DNA of 64,000 nt, from positions 1-64,000 of the forward strand of contig JAJRWH010000013.1 in assembly GCA_024276935.1 (NCBI GenBank), written 5' to 3'. Under the pieces are notes generated by a model. The model did not search any database. It saw only the letters and a list, made by a program, of their open reading frames with translations, and had not been told where the DNA came from. Shown here piece by piece: positions 1 to 9,748 of this stretch. Made by a program: the position numbers and the translations under genes. The first letter of the stretch is position 1. The number at the start of each line of letters is the position of its first letter. This DNA comes from Deltaproteobacteria bacterium (lineage in GTDB: Bacteria; Desulfobacterota; Desulfuromonadia; Desulfuromonadales; Geopsychrobacteraceae).

Positions 1-60
1 AGGCAAACGATCCTCTTCATTTTTGGTAATAACCGTCACGGAAAGATGCAACTGACTCAT
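1..60 (-). CDS. Family 2 glycosyltransferase, N-terminal fragment (cut by window edge)
   Basis: Too short for the ORF track. The reverse strand from 60 reads [20 protein letters not shown] and runs off the left edge. A beta strand followed by T-K-N-E-E is the typical opening of GT-A family 2 glycosyltransferases, including the LPS-core glucosyltransferases related to WaaE/KdtX. Its ATG overlaps the TGA of the upstream O-antigen ligase-like gene (ATGA), so it is the next gene of the LPS operon. Only 20 codons are visible, so substrate and linkage cannot be given. Confidence 0.7.
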   Translation of the reverse strand, partial: MSQLHLSVTVITKNEEDRLP

Positions 61-1331
61 AATGTTTCCCCAAGTGATTCACTGCGGGGGAAAAATGCTG
101 CAAAACTGACAACAAAGCTGGCTACCATTGACGATCTGGCCAGCCAGTTTTCGGTCAAACCGAAGGAGGCAAAACAAACCAGAACAACCAGAGCACCGAC
201 CCACTGCAATGACGGATTTTGCTGGTTATTCCTTGATCTCATTAAAACGAATCCTGGAATAACAAAAAGCGCAAGAACCATGGCGACAAAACCTATCACT
301 CCTGTCATCCCCAGATATTCAAAGTAAATACTATGGGCGTGTGTGTAGTCTTTATCAAGTTTAACCTGCCCCATTTTACGCGCCTGCACAATTTCAACAC
401 CAAAATCTCCCAAACCGGTCCCAATCAATGGATGTTGCAGAAACAGCCGCCCCGCATGTTTCCACATTTCTATTCTGAGAGAATCAGAATGCCCTGCATT
501 GCTATCGATTGAGGTCCCAGTAGAAATGGCAGTATACCGTTGTAATAAACCTGTCTTTCCCCCATAGGTAACACCAAGAACCATAACGCTCAATACAATA
601 ATCACAGCAGGAATCCCCAGCCGCTTTAGGTAGAGGGGAGTTATCTGCTTGCGACAACAACAGAACAAAACAAAAATAACCGGAGGGAATACCAGAAGAG
701 CACCCCTGGTACCAGAAAAGTAAACCACCAGCAAAAAGGCAAACATGGCTAACCAGACACCTATCAATCGGCGGCCGGATTCTCTGGTCGCAGAAATAAC
801 CAGATACACCAGTAACAACATCGCGGCCAACATCATCAGGTCACCGAAAATAATCGCATTGTAGTATCCTTGGGCTCTTTGTAAACCTTCGCTCCAAAGA
901 CTGTGGGCCGCAACACCCAGATTGATTGGAGCCGCAATCAGCAACCCAATCAGAAACTTCTTGCTCAGATCGTAGCGGCAATTTGCCGTACCATAAAAAA
1001 GCGGCAACAGACAGAGAAGGTCGAGCAGTTTTTCAAGACGTCTGAACCCGGCACTTACGTCCTGAGCATTGATAAAACTTAAGGTTGCCGTCGCAACAAG
1101 AAAAAACAAACCAGCAACAATAAAAAATTGGTCACGCGAAGGTTTTTGCCTGCCCCTGAACGCCAACGGGATCGACAAAAGAACCATCAAAAACAGCAGA
1201 ACAGAGGAATAATGCCGGATACTTGCCATTCCGACAGGAAAAAGAAGAACAAGTCCGGCAAAAGCCCTCTCGAAAAAAGTACTTTCAGCAACGGTGGTGA
1301 GGCTCTCAGCTTTCAACAGTTTCAGCCTCAT
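57..1331 (-). CDS. O-antigen ligase/polymerase (Wzy_C/WaaL-type) membrane protein
   Basis: A polytopic inner-membrane protein of about 424 residues with roughly ten to twelve hydrophobic segments. A larger loop in the second half carries R-I-E-M-W...[12 protein letters not shown], the signature region of the Wzy_C family, followed by a conserved H ([10 protein letters not shown]). WaaL-type members join O-antigen to lipid A-core in the periplasm, and Wzy-type members polymerise O units; sequence alone does not separate them. The LPS-core context (lpxK, kdtA, a glycosyltransferase) favours ligation. The track's first codon is TTG at 1334. The ATG at 1331 is preferred, although no good ribosome-binding site precedes either. 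It overlaps the 3' end of lpxK and is probably coupled to it. Confidence 0.8.
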   Translation of the reverse strand: MRLKLLKAESLTTVAESTFFERAFAGLVLLFPVGMASIRHYSSVLLFLMVLLSIPLAFRGRQKPSRDQFFIVAGLFFLVATATLSFINAQDVSAGFRRLEKLLDLLCLLPLFYGTANCRYDLSKKFLIGLLIAAPINLGVAAHSLWSEGLQRAQGYYNAIIFGDLMMLAAMLLLVYLVISATRESGRRLIGVWLAMFAFLLVVYFSGTRGALLVFPPVIFVLFCCCRKQITPLYLKRLGIPAVIIVLSVMVLGVTYGGKTGLLQRYTAISTGTSIDSNAGHSDSLRIEMWKHAGRLFLQHPLIGTGLGDFGVEIVQARKMGQVKLDKDYTHAHSIYFEYLGMTGVIGFVAMVLALFVIPGFVLMRSRNNQQNPSLQWVGALVVLVCFASFGLTENWLARSSMVASFVVSFAAFFPRSESLGETL

Positions 1332-1485
1332 CAATCAGCATAACCGGAATCCCGTCACGAATCGGATAAGCCAGATGGCAGGTCGAGCAAACAAGTTCTT
1401 CAGCAGAATCGACCTGCTGCAGTGAAACTTCACCTTTACATTTCGGGCAAGCCAGTATTTCAAGCAGTTCTTTTGCCAGAGGCAT
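1306..1485 (-). other. Trm112/YcaR-like domain with its own internal start inside lpxK
   Basis: The final 59 codons of the lpxK frame begin at an ATG preceded by GGAAGGA with 8 nt spacing. The peptide ([18 protein letters not shown]...) looks like a complete YcaR/Trm112 family protein with CPKC and CSTC zinc-binding pairs. It can be translated as the tail of LpxK, as a separate protein, or both. Trm112-type proteins act as small zinc-binding partners, for example of methyltransferases; the bacterial YcaR group has no firmly assigned role. It is listed separately because the retained start signal suggests loss of the lpxK stop codon. Confidence 0.6.
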
Positions 1486-2556
1486 GTGATGGTTCCTTCC
1501 TATCACTCTATCCAGATGAGAGAAAAAAGTTGATTCTTCCTCAATACAAATTTCCAACCCGGCTGAAAAGCAGGGGCATGGCAAAGACCGTGCAGACAAC
1601 TTGACGGCATCCTTTTCGGTTGTCAGTAATAGATCTGCATTGGCTGCCTCTGCAATGATTTTCTGTATCGTCTGTTGATCATAGACAACATGATCTCCCA
1701 GGGCCAATCTCTCCTGCAACACCACTCCTTTTTTTTCAAGGGCCAAAAAGAATCTTTCCGGTCGCGCAATCCCGGCAAAGGCGACCACCTTTTTACCGGC
1801 AATATCGGTAAAAGAACATTTTTCCCCTTGTAGAGAAATCAGTTCATTTGCCAGAAAATTACGAACCCTGACTGCAGGTTTATCCCAGGTATAAGAATTT
1901 TCAGCAGCAGGTTCACCCGTCAGACAAATCAGATCTGCGCGTGAAACAGCCGAAGGTGGTTCTCGCAAGATCCCCGCAGGCAAAAGCAACCCATTACCAA
2001 AGGGTTTCCGAGTATCAACCAGCAGCAGATTCAAATCCCGGGCGACCTGACGGTGCTGAAAAGCGTCATCCAGAATAATCAGATCTGCACAGTTGTGCCG
2101 TTCGATATATTCGATAGCCAGCCGACGTTTTGCCGCAACCAGAACAACCGCCTGTGGATTGCGCCGTGCCAACAGACAGGGCTCATCCCCGGCCTCATCG
2201 GCAGAGAGAAGGGGCCCTTCTCCCAGACTGACAATCCCGACCTCCCCCTGAAAACTCCCCCCATATCCCCTACTGACAACGGCAGCACGCAAATCTTTTT
2301 GCTGTGCATAGCGAAGCAACAGATCAACCATGGGCGTTTTCCCGGTTCCGCCAACTGCCAGATTACCAATGGCAACGACAGGTATTCTGGTGTGATAAAC
2401 AGTACGCAGGCCAACATTGAACGCCAGACTCCGCAGACGCACAATCAGGCCATAAATAACCGAAAGCCATCGCAACAGAAGAAAAAGAACCTGCTGGGAC
2501 AATCCATGCGGACCAACTTCAACCAGGCGTTGATGCAGAGATTCGAACTGACGCAT
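1306..2556 (-). CDS. lpxK: Tetraacyldisaccharide 4'-kinase LpxK fused to a Trm112-like zinc protein
   Basis: LpxK phosphorylates the 4' position of the lipid A disaccharide precursor at the inner membrane. An N-terminal hydrophobic helix (about residues 25-45), a P-loop [12 protein letters not shown] (about 64-75) and a D-D-A-F-Q-H motif near 165 identify the kinase. Its domain ends near residue 357, the usual family length. The frame then continues without a stop into 59 residues with two Cys pairs (CPKC, CSTC), a YcaR/UPF0434/Trm112-like domain normally encoded as a separate small gene beside lpxK. An internal ATG at 1485 has a good ribosome-binding site, so a stand-alone Trm112 product may also be made. 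The start is the second ATG, 5 nt after AAGGAG; the first is at 2559. It overlaps kdtA upstream. Confidence 0.92.
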   Translation of the reverse strand: MRQFESLHQRLVEVGPHGLSQQVLFLLLRWLSVIYGLIVRLRSLAFNVGLRTVYHTRIPVVAIGNLAVGGTGKTPMVDLLLRYAQQKDLRAAVVSRGYGGSFQGEVGIVSLGEGPLLSADEAGDEPCLLARRNPQAVVLVAAKRRLAIEYIERHNCADLIILDDAFQHRQVARDLNLLLVDTRKPFGNGLLLPAGILREPPSAVSRADLICLTGEPAAENSYTWDKPAVRVRNFLANELISLQGEKCSFTDIAGKKVVAFAGIARPERFFLALEKKGVVLQERLALGDHVVYDQQTIQKIIAEAANADLLLTTEKDAVKLSARSLPCPCFSAGLEICIEEESTFFSHLDRVIGRNHHMPLAKELLEILACPKCKGEVSLQQVDSAEELVCSTCHLAYPIRDGIPVMLIDEAETVES

Positions 2557-3841
2557 CATCTCTCCTTAAAAAGGGCCTGATTCGCTCAAAGGTCCTGAGT
2601 GTCGCACCAGAATTCTTCTCAATCACCAACTGTCCGTTTTGTCCCATACTTGAACGCAAAGCCAAATCTGAAAACAACAACTCAAGAGTTGCGAGTAATT
2701 CTTCCTCTGTCGCAACACGACGGGAGGCTCCTGCATCTTTTAACAATCTGGCAATTTCAAGAAAGTTTGCCATATGAGGACCATGCAACACCGGTTTACC
2801 ACAACGAGCAGGTTCAAGCAGGTTGTGCCCACCAACCGGAACCAGGCTTCCGCCGACAAAAACAACATCAGCAAGATCGTAAGCCAGATCAAGTTCTCCC
2901 ATGGTATCAAGCAGAAGAATTGTGTGGTCCGATCTTTCTCCCTCGTCCTGCCAACGGGTTCGACGCACGTAGGCGCTGTCACTTTTCTCAAGCAGCTCGG
3001 AAACCGCATCAAAACGGGAGGGATGTCTTGGAGCAAGAACCAGAAAACTCGGGATTCCCTTTTGCAGCAACTGTTGGTGACAATTAATCAACAGCTCATC
3101 TTCACCTGTTCGCGTCGAGCCGCCAATCCAGACAAACTCGCTGGTTCTAATGGTTTTAGCCAACTCGTTCGCAAGAGATTGTTCTCCCTCAACAATGCCG
3201 ACATCAAACTTTACATTGCCGGTCACTTCCACCCGCGATTCTTCCGCACCCAGGGCCCGAATACGCCGGGCGCAGATTGCGTCCTGCATACAAAAATGGG
3301 AGAAAGCCTGAAGCATCGGCTGGATCAAAAAACGAATCCGGCGATAGCGTGAAAATGATCGTTTTGAAATCCGCCCATTGACCAGCAGAAGTGGAATATT
3401 CCGGCGTCGAATCAGGCGCAGAAAATTGGGCCAGAGTTCGGTTTCAACAATCAGGACGAGTACAGGATCAAGACGCCGCAAAAAACGCCGCATAATAAAA
3501 CCCAGATCCAGTGGAAAAAAAACCACCAAATCAAGTTCATCGATTTGTGCCGCAACCTGGCGACCAGTAAAAGTCATTGTTGACAGGATGATAAAAAGAT
3601 CGGGCTCTTCCGTCTTCAACTTGCGGATCAGCGGCTTTGCCGCCAGAACTTCACCAACTGAAACGGCATGAACCAGCACCCGTTTCTTGTTCAGCAGTTG
3701 TCTTTTAACCGTACGCGGATAATGGGCAAAACGTTCCAAAGTCCCTCGTAGCGCGAGATGATAAGAAAGTCCCCTCAGAAAACCATAGGGCAGCAGAACC
3801 AACGAAGCACAAAGAATGATCAGATCATACAGCAGTCGCAC
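2519..3841 (-). CDS. waaA: 3-deoxy-D-manno-octulosonic acid (Kdo) transferase
   Basis: Transfers Kdo from CMP-Kdo to the lipid A precursor at the cytoplasmic face of the inner membrane. The protein has an N-terminal membrane helix, the segment [13 protein letters not shown] with the family's conserved acidic residue, and a C-terminal GT-B half with [16 protein letters not shown] typical of KdtA/WaaA. The track start at 3871 is a GTG. The GTG at 3841 has GGAGG six bases upstream and gives the usual short N-terminus before the membrane helix, so I prefer it (440 residues). It overlaps the upstream acyltransferase and the downstream lpxK. Whether it adds one or more Kdo units cannot be read from sequence. 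Confidence 0.93.
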   Translation of the reverse strand: MRLLYDLIILCASLVLLPYGFLRGLSYHLALRGTLERFAHYPRTVKRQLLNKKRVLVHAVSVGEVLAAKPLIRKLKTEEPDLFIILSTMTFTGRQVAAQIDELDLVVFFPLDLGFIMRRFLRRLDPVLVLIVETELWPNFLRLIRRRNIPLLLVNGRISKRSFSRYRRIRFLIQPMLQAFSHFCMQDAICARRIRALGAEESRVEVTGNVKFDVGIVEGEQSLANELAKTIRTSEFVWIGGSTRTGEDELLINCHQQLLQKGIPSFLVLAPRHPSRFDAVSELLEKSDSAYVRRTRWQDEGERSDHTILLLDTMGELDLAYDLADVVFVGGSLVPVGGHNLLEPARCGKPVLHGPHMANFLEIARLLKDAGASRRVATEEELLATLELLFSDLALRSSMGQNGQLVIEKNSGATLRTFERIRPFLRRDDASVRISASTPG

Positions 3842-4490
3842 CCCTGGCCTCCAGACAGCTCTCTGCTGCACGTTGATTTTCCCTCATCGCCAATTCAATC
3901 CGCTCGCGGAAGGCATCTGTCGACTCTCCTTGCTGATAGAAGAGGGCTTCACCAAAAGAATAAACGCCGCGAGAAAAAGGATAGGGCAACAAAAAGCGGT
4001 CCCAGGAGGCAAAACGATGTCCACGGCTGCACACAAACGCCATTGGAACTATCGGTCGACCGGTCAATCGGGCCAGTTGAACAACACCATCCTTGATCTG
4101 GTGTCTGGGGCCTTTGGGACCGTCAGGAGTAATCACCAGATCGGTTGGCTCATCGGCAAGTTTTATTAAATATTTGAACGCAGCCCGCCCGCCCCGACTC
4201 GACGAACCTCGAACAGCATCCTGACCAAAAGAACGCATCACCCTGGCAATCAGTTCTCCGTCTTTAGAGGCACTAATCAGAATTCGGGCCTTTTTGCCCG
4301 GATACCCCAGGACCATCATCAGCAACTGGTCATGCCAAAAAGAGATAATGACATTCTGTTTACGTTGCCACTGGTCTGTTAACTGTTCGAGCCCCAGCAC
4401 TTCACAACGAATACACAGATGAAGAAAACGGATAATCAACGCAGCCAGGGGCGGCGCAAAAAAAATCAGGAGTCTGTTACCTAGTTGCAT
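3825..4490 (-). CDS. DUF374 lysophospholipid acyltransferase-family protein
   Basis: A 221-residue LPLAT-superfamily protein with an N-terminal hydrophobic stretch, an HX4D-like region (S-F-W-H-D-Q-L-L-M) and P-D-G-P-K-G-P, the hallmark of the DUF374 subfamily. These proteins are usually found beside msbA, kdtA and lpxK and are thought to act in lipid A or phospholipid acylation. No separate LpxL/LpxM acyltransferase is seen in this cluster, so it may supply a secondary acyl chain (inference). AAGGAG lies 11 nt upstream of the ATG, and the start overlaps the end of msbA by 10 nt. Confidence 0.85.
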   Translation of the reverse strand: MQLGNRLLIFFAPPLAALIIRFLHLCIRCEVLGLEQLTDQWQRKQNVIISFWHDQLLMMVLGYPGKKARILISASKDGELIARVMRSFGQDAVRGSSSRGGRAAFKYLIKLADEPTDLVITPDGPKGPRHQIKDGVVQLARLTGRPIVPMAFVCSRGHRFASWDRFLLPYPFSRGVYSFGEALFYQQGESTDAFRERIELAMRENQRAAESCLEARGATAV

Positions 4491-6229
4491 GAAGAACTCG
4501 ACTCCTTGAACTGCATCTGGTGGAGGCGGTGGTAAAGTCCTCCCATCGCCATCAGCTGTTGATGAGTCCCTGTCTCTTTGACTTCTCCTTGCTCCAGCAC
4601 CAGAATTCGGTCGGCATGTTTGATCGTTGACAGGCGATGGGCAATCACAAAAGTGGTGCGATCACGCATCAAATTGGCGAGAGCCTGTTGTACCATCGCC
4701 TCGCTCTCGGTATCGAGAGCGCTGGTTGCTTCATCCAGCAACAGAATCGGCGCATCACGCAGGATCGCCCGTGCAATGCACAAACGTTGGCGTTGCCCGC
4801 CAGATAACCGCACGCCTCGATCCCCTATCATTGTTTGATAACCCTCCGGCATTTGACGGATAAAGTCATCAGCAAAAGCCTGCTCTGCGGCAGCGACGAT
4901 CTCGCTTTCTGTTGCGCCCGATGACCCATAACAAATATTTTCGGCAATGGTCGCGTTAAACAAAAAGGTTTCCTGATCAACCAGAGCCAAACGATCATGC
5001 AGTGATCGTTGGGTCAAACTGCGAATGTCATGCCCATCAATCAGAATCCGCCCTTCGGTCGGGTCGTAGAAACGGCAGATCAACGAAGCAATGGTACTCT
5101 TCCCGGCCCCACTGGGACCGACCAGGGCAATCACCTCTCCCGGAGCAACTTTGAGATTCAGGTTTTTAATAACCGGTTCCGAATCATAAGAGAAACTGAC
5201 CTGCTCAAAACAGATTTCACCACGCCCCTCAGGCAAATCAATGGCCTGTTCATCTTCGATAATTTCAGGCTCTTCATCCAGAATTTCGAAAACCCGCTCG
5301 GCCCCTCCCATCGCTTGCTGAACGGCATTATTGACCTTGGTCAACCTTTTGAGTGGCGTATACATCAAAAGAATTGCCGCCATAACGGAGAAGAGTTGTC
5401 CCTGGGTCATCTCGCCAGCCATGACCCGGCTCAATCCATACCAGAGCACAACAGCGACACCAACAGAGGTCAGCAGTTCCATCACCGGCGCAGAAAGAGC
5501 ACTGTATTTGAAAGTTTTGCGAATAAAACGGTAGAAGGTGGCATTGTCACTGACAAACTTGTCAATTTCATGCTTTTCAGTGGCAAATGCTTTGACAACT
5601 TTGATCCCGGAAAAGGCCTGTTCCAGAGCCATCGTGACCTGCCCCATGGCTCCCTGGCCGCGACGCGAAAACTTTTTTATCCGTTTGCCGATCATGGAGG
5701 CTGGTACTGCCGCTGCCGGGATGACGACAAAGGCCATTGCCGCCATCCGCCAGTCGGTATAAAAAGCAATGACCGTCAAGGCAACCAGCGTTGTCGACTC
5801 ACGCAGGACAGATACCAGAACCTTGGAAAGAGCCGCCTGCATCAGGTTGACATCATTAAGGATTCTCGACATCAGTGTTCCCGAGGCATTCCCCGAATAA
5901 AATCGCATCGACAGGGACATACTGTGCGAAAACAGCTGATTGCGAATATCCTGAATCGCTAACTGTCCGGCAGTATTGATATAGAACTCCTGAATATAAC
6001 GTGAGATCCCTTTAAACAACGCCAGCCCGACCACCAGAAACGGAACCATTTTAGCCAGACCAAAATCCTGGGCGATAACAATCTTGTCGATAAAAGGTTC
6101 GACCAGCTTGGCAATTGCCCCATCGGTTGCAGCCACCCCGAGTGAAGCCAGCATCGACAAGGCAATCCGCCCCTTGTAGGGGGAAGCGTATGTCAGCAGG
6201 CGACGATATAGTCTTTTATCCAAACTCAT
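4481..6229 (-). CDS. msbA: Lipid A export ABC transporter MsbA
   Basis: A 582-residue half-transporter that flips lipid A-core across the inner membrane. Six transmembrane helices occupy the first 310 residues. The nucleotide-binding domain has Walker A GPSGAGKST, signature LSGGQRQR, Walker B ILLLDEATSALD and the switch histidine in VIAHRLSTI. The length matches E. coli MsbA. It lies directly after lpxB and before the acyltransferase, kdtA and lpxK, which fits lipid A export. Confidence 0.94.
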   Translation of the reverse strand: MSLDKRLYRRLLTYASPYKGRIALSMLASLGVAATDGAIAKLVEPFIDKIVIAQDFGLAKMVPFLVVGLALFKGISRYIQEFYINTAGQLAIQDIRNQLFSHSMSLSMRFYSGNASGTLMSRILNDVNLMQAALSKVLVSVLRESTTLVALTVIAFYTDWRMAAMAFVVIPAAAVPASMIGKRIKKFSRRGQGAMGQVTMALEQAFSGIKVVKAFATEKHEIDKFVSDNATFYRFIRKTFKYSALSAPVMELLTSVGVAVVLWYGLSRVMAGEMTQGQLFSVMAAILLMYTPLKRLTKVNNAVQQAMGGAERVFEILDEEPEIIEDEQAIDLPEGRGEICFEQVSFSYDSEPVIKNLNLKVAPGEVIALVGPSGAGKSTIASLICRFYDPTEGRILIDGHDIRSLTQRSLHDRLALVDQETFLFNATIAENICYGSSGATESEIVAAAEQAFADDFIRQMPEGYQTMIGDRGVRLSGGQRQRLCIARAILRDAPILLLDEATSALDTESEAMVQQALANLMRDRTTFVIAHRLSTIKHADRILVLEQGEVKETGTHQQLMAMGGLYHRLHQMQFKESSSSCN

Positions 6230-6252
6230 AGAGTTAATTCCATAATTGTGTG

Positions 6253-7404
6253 TCAGCAGGTTTTTGTAATCAACTTTGCCACCCGTTCAGAACAGCCAGG
6301 TTCTCCCAACCGGGTACAAACAGACTTCAGCCCCCTTGTCACCTGGGCGCGGTAAGAGGAATCATCAAGCAATCGCAGAATTTCTTTGGACAGAGCATGA
6401 GGACTGGCCTGCTGTTGCAGAAATTCTCTGACAACTTCCTGACCGGCAACAATATTTACCAGACTGAAATGAGGGATTTTAACCAGCAGGCTGCCGACAA
6501 AATAGCTGAGCCGAGCAGCCTTGTAAAGCACTGCCATCGGAGTTTTACACAGTGCAGTTTGCAGAGTCACGGTCCCTGAGACACAAAGCACCGCATCACA
6601 GGCCGCAGCAACTGCATAAATCGATTCCTGACTCAAGGTGATAGGCAATCCGCTTGTTTGAATCCGAGCTCTGAATTCATCAGCATTCAGGGAAGGAGCC
6701 ACCGGAAGAATAAATTTTGCCTGGGGTTTCTGTTGCAGAATCAGTGCTGCGGTTTCCAGCAGAGTGGGCAAAATATATTTCAATTCACTGCGCCGGCTGC
6801 CGGGAAAAATCCCGATCAGCGGTGTTGACTTGTCTGCAACCAGATCCTGACGGAGATTCCTGAGAGGCTGTTCGGCAACAAATTCATCAAGCAATGGATT
6901 GCCGACATATTCAGCTCGCAACTTTTCGCCAGCATAAAGGGGAGGTTCAAAAGGAAATATCAGGGCCAATTGATCAACTCTTTCACCAATTGTTTTTATC
7001 CGGCCCTTCTTCCAGGCCCAAACCTTGGGGGCAATGTAGTAAAGAACCGGCACACCCTGATCACGCGCAACTTTGGCCAATCTCAAATTAAACCCGGGAT
7101 AATCTATCAATAAAAGCAGATCAGGCTTGTTTCCCCCCTGCAACTGCTGTTCAAGCCGTTTGAAACGATTGCGGATGGTTGGCAAATGAGCCACAACTTC
7201 GAGCAGCCCCATAACAGCCAGATCCTCTGCCGGAAAGAGAATCTGGCACCCGGCGTCAGTCATTCGCTTTCCGCCAACGCCGTAGAAATCAACCTTCAGC
7301 TGCAGATTGTGTGCAGCACGGATCAGGTTTCCTCCATGCAGATCTCCGGAGGATTCCCCCGCAACGATCAGCACTCGTTTGTATTTTTTTGAATCTGTTG
7401 CCAT
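6253..7404 (-). CDS. lpxB: Lipid-A-disaccharide synthase
   Basis: A 383-residue GT-B glycosyltransferase that condenses UDP-2,3-diacylglucosamine with lipid X to form the lipid A disaccharide. The N-terminus (VLIVAGESSGDLHGG) and the segments VWAWKKGR and GIFPGSRRSEL are characteristic of LpxB. It sits 77 nt downstream of lpxA. In related genomes lpxI often separates the two, but here the gap holds only a hairpin, so the UDP-diacylglucosamine hydrolase that makes one of its substrates must be encoded elsewhere. Confidence 0.95.
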   Translation of the reverse strand: MATDSKKYKRVLIVAGESSGDLHGGNLIRAAHNLQLKVDFYGVGGKRMTDAGCQILFPAEDLAVMGLLEVVAHLPTIRNRFKRLEQQLQGGNKPDLLLLIDYPGFNLRLAKVARDQGVPVLYYIAPKVWAWKKGRIKTIGERVDQLALIFPFEPPLYAGEKLRAEYVGNPLLDEFVAEQPLRNLRQDLVADKSTPLIGIFPGSRRSELKYILPTLLETAALILQQKPQAKFILPVAPSLNADEFRARIQTSGLPITLSQESIYAVAAACDAVLCVSGTVTLQTALCKTPMAVLYKAARLSYFVGSLLVKIPHFSLVNIVAGQEVVREFLQQQASPHALSKEILRLLDDSSYRAQVTRGLKSVCTRLGEPGCSERVAKLITKTC

Positions 7405-7424
7405 TTAATTCTTCTCGAATGCAA

Positions 7425-7457
7425 AAGGCGAAAACTGCCAGGATCAGTTTTCGCCTT
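7425..7457 (-). terminator. Perfect 13-bp hairpin between lpxA and lpxB
   Basis: AAGGCGAAAACTG and its exact complement flank a 7-nt loop. On the minus strand the hairpin is followed only by TTTTGC, so it is a weak intrinsic terminator at best. It may lower expression of lpxB and downstream genes relative to lpxA, or stabilise the upstream mRNA end. Confidence 0.5.
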
Positions 7458-7481
7458 CACCAATCACGCAACAAAAAGGGA

Positions 7482-8252
7482 TTAACGTGCCAGTCCACGC
7501 TCGCTTTTTTTAAGGAACGTGACGAAGTAGTCCAACTCAGCAGACTTATCAAGAGTCGATTCTATGGTCGAAATCGCTTCTTCCAACGTCATCCCTGAGC
7601 GAAAAACAAGTTTATACGCCTGTTTGATCGTCTTAAGAACATCCGCCGAAAAACCACGTCGTTTCAAGCCAATCAGGTTCAACCCGACAACCTTGGCCCG
7701 ATCTCCCTGAACGATGGTATAGGGTGCCGCGTCCTGAGCAATCATTGACCCGCCACTGGCCATAACATGAGCACCCACCCGGGTAAACTGATGGACCGCT
7801 GACAGTCCACCCAAAATAGCAAAATCATCCACCTCGACATGACCGGCCAAAGTAGCTCCGTTTGCAAGGATCACATGATTACCAACCAGACAATCGTGGG
7901 CAACATGGGAGTAAGCCATCAGAAGATTGTCATGGCCAATTTTGGTCACCCCGCCGCCATCCTCAGTCCCTAAGTGCAGGGTGGTAAATTCACGAATCTT
8001 GTTACGATCACCGATAATCAGAGTCGTCTCTTCTCCATGGAATTTAAGATCCTGTGGAATCGCTCCGATCGAGGCAAACTGAAATATCTGATTTTCACAA
8101 CCGATCCTGGTTCGGCCTTCAATCACCGTGTGCGGTCCAATACTGGTCCCGGAGCCGATAACAACATTTTCCCCGATCACAGCATAGGGCCCGACTTTCA
8201 CACCTTCAGCCAAATTGGCACCAGGGGCAATAATTGCGGTTGGATGAATCAT
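7482..8252 (-). CDS. lpxA: UDP-N-acetylglucosamine O-acyltransferase
   Basis: A 256-residue left-handed beta-helix acyltransferase catalysing the first step of lipid A synthesis, transfer of a 3-hydroxyacyl chain from ACP to UDP-GlcNAc. Repeated hexapeptides open the protein (MIHPTAIIAPGANLAEGVKV). The catalytic-histidine region reads M-A-Y-S-H-V-A-H-D-C, and a C-terminal helical part matches the E. coli enzyme in length. It lies 12 nt downstream of fabZ in the usual lpxD-fabZ-lpxA order. Confidence 0.96.
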   Translation of the reverse strand: MIHPTAIIAPGANLAEGVKVGPYAVIGENVVIGSGTSIGPHTVIEGRTRIGCENQIFQFASIGAIPQDLKFHGEETTLIIGDRNKIREFTTLHLGTEDGGGVTKIGHDNLLMAYSHVAHDCLVGNHVILANGATLAGHVEVDDFAILGGLSAVHQFTRVGAHVMASGGSMIAQDAAPYTIVQGDRAKVVGLNLIGLKRRGFSADVLKTIKQAYKLVFRSGMTLEEAISTIESTLDKSAELDYFVTFLKKSERGLAR

Positions 8253-8264
8253 TTTCTGTCCTGT

Positions 8265-8702
8265 CTATTTGTCCACAAATGTGGCTTTTAGCTCCGCCTC
8301 GGTCACCAGACTGTCACCAACATAGGCCTTGCCTTTGAAAATATGAATTCCACGCCGGGTAGAGAGAAGCTCAAGCTCAATTTTCAATTGATCTCCCGGT
8401 TTAACCGGCTTTCTGAAACGAGCTTTGTCAATACCGACAAAGTAAGTGACTTTTCCTTCGCCGGCATCACCCAAAGCTGAAATATAGGCCCCGCCAACCT
8501 GAGCCATCGATTCAAGAATCAACACACCCGGCATGATGGGATGATCCGGAAAATGTCCCTGAAAGAAAGGTTCATTAATCGTGACGTTCTTGTAGCCAAT
8601 GCACTTCTTCCCCTCTTCAGTCTCCTCAAGTCGATCCACCAGTAAAAAAGGATAGCGATGAGGAAGAAGTTTAAGGATATCGGTCGTATCGAGCTGGATC
8701 AT
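8265..8702 (-). CDS. fabZ: (3R)-hydroxyacyl-ACP dehydratase
   Basis: A 145-residue hot-dog-fold dehydratase of fatty acid elongation. The active-site signature [15 protein letters not shown] is intact. It competes with LpxA and LpxD for hydroxyacyl-ACP, which is why it is commonly found between them. Its ATG overlaps the lpxD stop (ATGA), indicating coupled translation. Confidence 0.96.
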   Translation of the reverse strand: MIQLDTTDILKLLPHRYPFLLVDRLEETEEGKKCIGYKNVTINEPFFQGHFPDHPIMPGVLILESMAQVGGAYISALGDAGEGKVTYFVGIDKARFRKPVKPGDQLKIELELLSTRRGIHIFKGKAYVGDSLVTEAELKATFVDK

Positions 8703-9736
8703 TGATTCTGCTCCTTGATCTGTTTTTCAAGTTCCTGCAAACGTTTGTTCAGGGTCGATATTTCACGGCGCATCTCAGGTAACCGACCAAAAACCAACGA
8801 CGATTTCAACCATTGTTTATGCGGCAGGGCCGGTGTTCCCGAATAGACCTGATTCCCTTCGAGATCCTGCGCTGCACCGCCTTTGCCTGCCAGGGTGATA
8901 TTATCTCCCAGCTTGACGTGTCCACTGACCGCAGACTGACCTCCGAATGTCGCATGCCGACCTATTTTACAGCTGCCAGCCATTCCGGTCTGGGCGGCAA
9001 CAACCGAATGCTCACCCACAACAACATTGTGCGCTATCTGCACCAGATTATCGAGCTTGCATCCCTGCTTGATCCTGGTTTCGCCCAGAACGGCACGGTC
9101 CAGACAACAGCAGGCCCCAATTTCAACATCATCCTCAAGAACAACAATCCCGACCTGGGGAATTTTATAATAAGCTTCCCCATCGGGTGCAAACCCGAAA
9201 CCATCAGAGCCGATTATTGCGCCTGGTTGTAAGATCACCCGTTGTCCCATCCGGGTTCTTTCACGAATAATACAACCGGCATGAATCAGGCAATCAGCTC
9301 CAATTTCCACATCATCATAAATTACAACGTTCGGATAAATTGTCGTTCCGGCACCAACAACAACATTCTCACCCACAACAACACCCGGATAGATACTGAC
9401 CCCTTCTCCAATTGTGGCCGAAGGAGCAACAATCGCCCCTTCCATAATCCCGACAGAGGTCGAGGCCGGGGGTTGCAATGCCGTCAACACCTTGGCAAAT
9501 GCCAAATAGGGGTTGTCGCAAATCAGCAGGTTCTTCCCTTCGACATCAATTCCAGAAGAAATAATGATTGCTGAGGCCTGACAGGCGGCAAGATGGGGAA
9601 GATATTTAGGATTGGCCAGAAAGGTCAAATCACCCTCCCCCGCCTGATCGATAGTCTGGATTCGCCTGATCTCAACCTGAGAATCACCGACGACCCGACC
9701 TTCAATCAATTCAGCCAGCTGTTCGAGTGTAGCCAT
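8699..9736 (-). CDS. lpxD: UDP-3-O-(3-hydroxyacyl)glucosamine N-acyltransferase
   Basis: A 345-residue third-step enzyme of lipid A synthesis that adds the N-linked hydroxyacyl chain. An N-terminal uridine-binding domain (about 1-100) precedes a long hexapeptide beta-helix (about 105-300). The catalytic region reads [10 protein letters not shown], and a C-terminal helix ([13 protein letters not shown]) packs in the trimer. It lies 12 nt downstream of the ompH-like gene. Confidence 0.96.
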   Translation of the reverse strand: MATLEQLAELIEGRVVGDSQVEIRRIQTIDQAGEGDLTFLANPKYLPHLAACQASAIIISSGIDVEGKNLLICDNPYLAFAKVLTALQPPASTSVGIMEGAIVAPSATIGEGVSIYPGVVVGENVVVGAGTTIYPNVVIYDDVEIGADCLIHAGCIIRERTRMGQRVILQPGAIIGSDGFGFAPDGEAYYKIPQVGIVVLEDDVEIGACCCLDRAVLGETRIKQGCKLDNLVQIAHNVVVGEHSVVAAQTGMAGSCKIGRHATFGGQSAVSGHVKLGDNITLAGKGGAAQDLEGNQVYSGTPALPHKQWLKSSLVFGRLPEMRREISTLNKRLQELEKQIKEQNQ

Positions 9737-9748
9737 CGCTATAAAATC

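Noticed and set aside
5009-5962. 317-codon plus-strand ORF
   Set aside because: Antisense to msbA; composition is a mirror of the real gene and there is no family resemblance.
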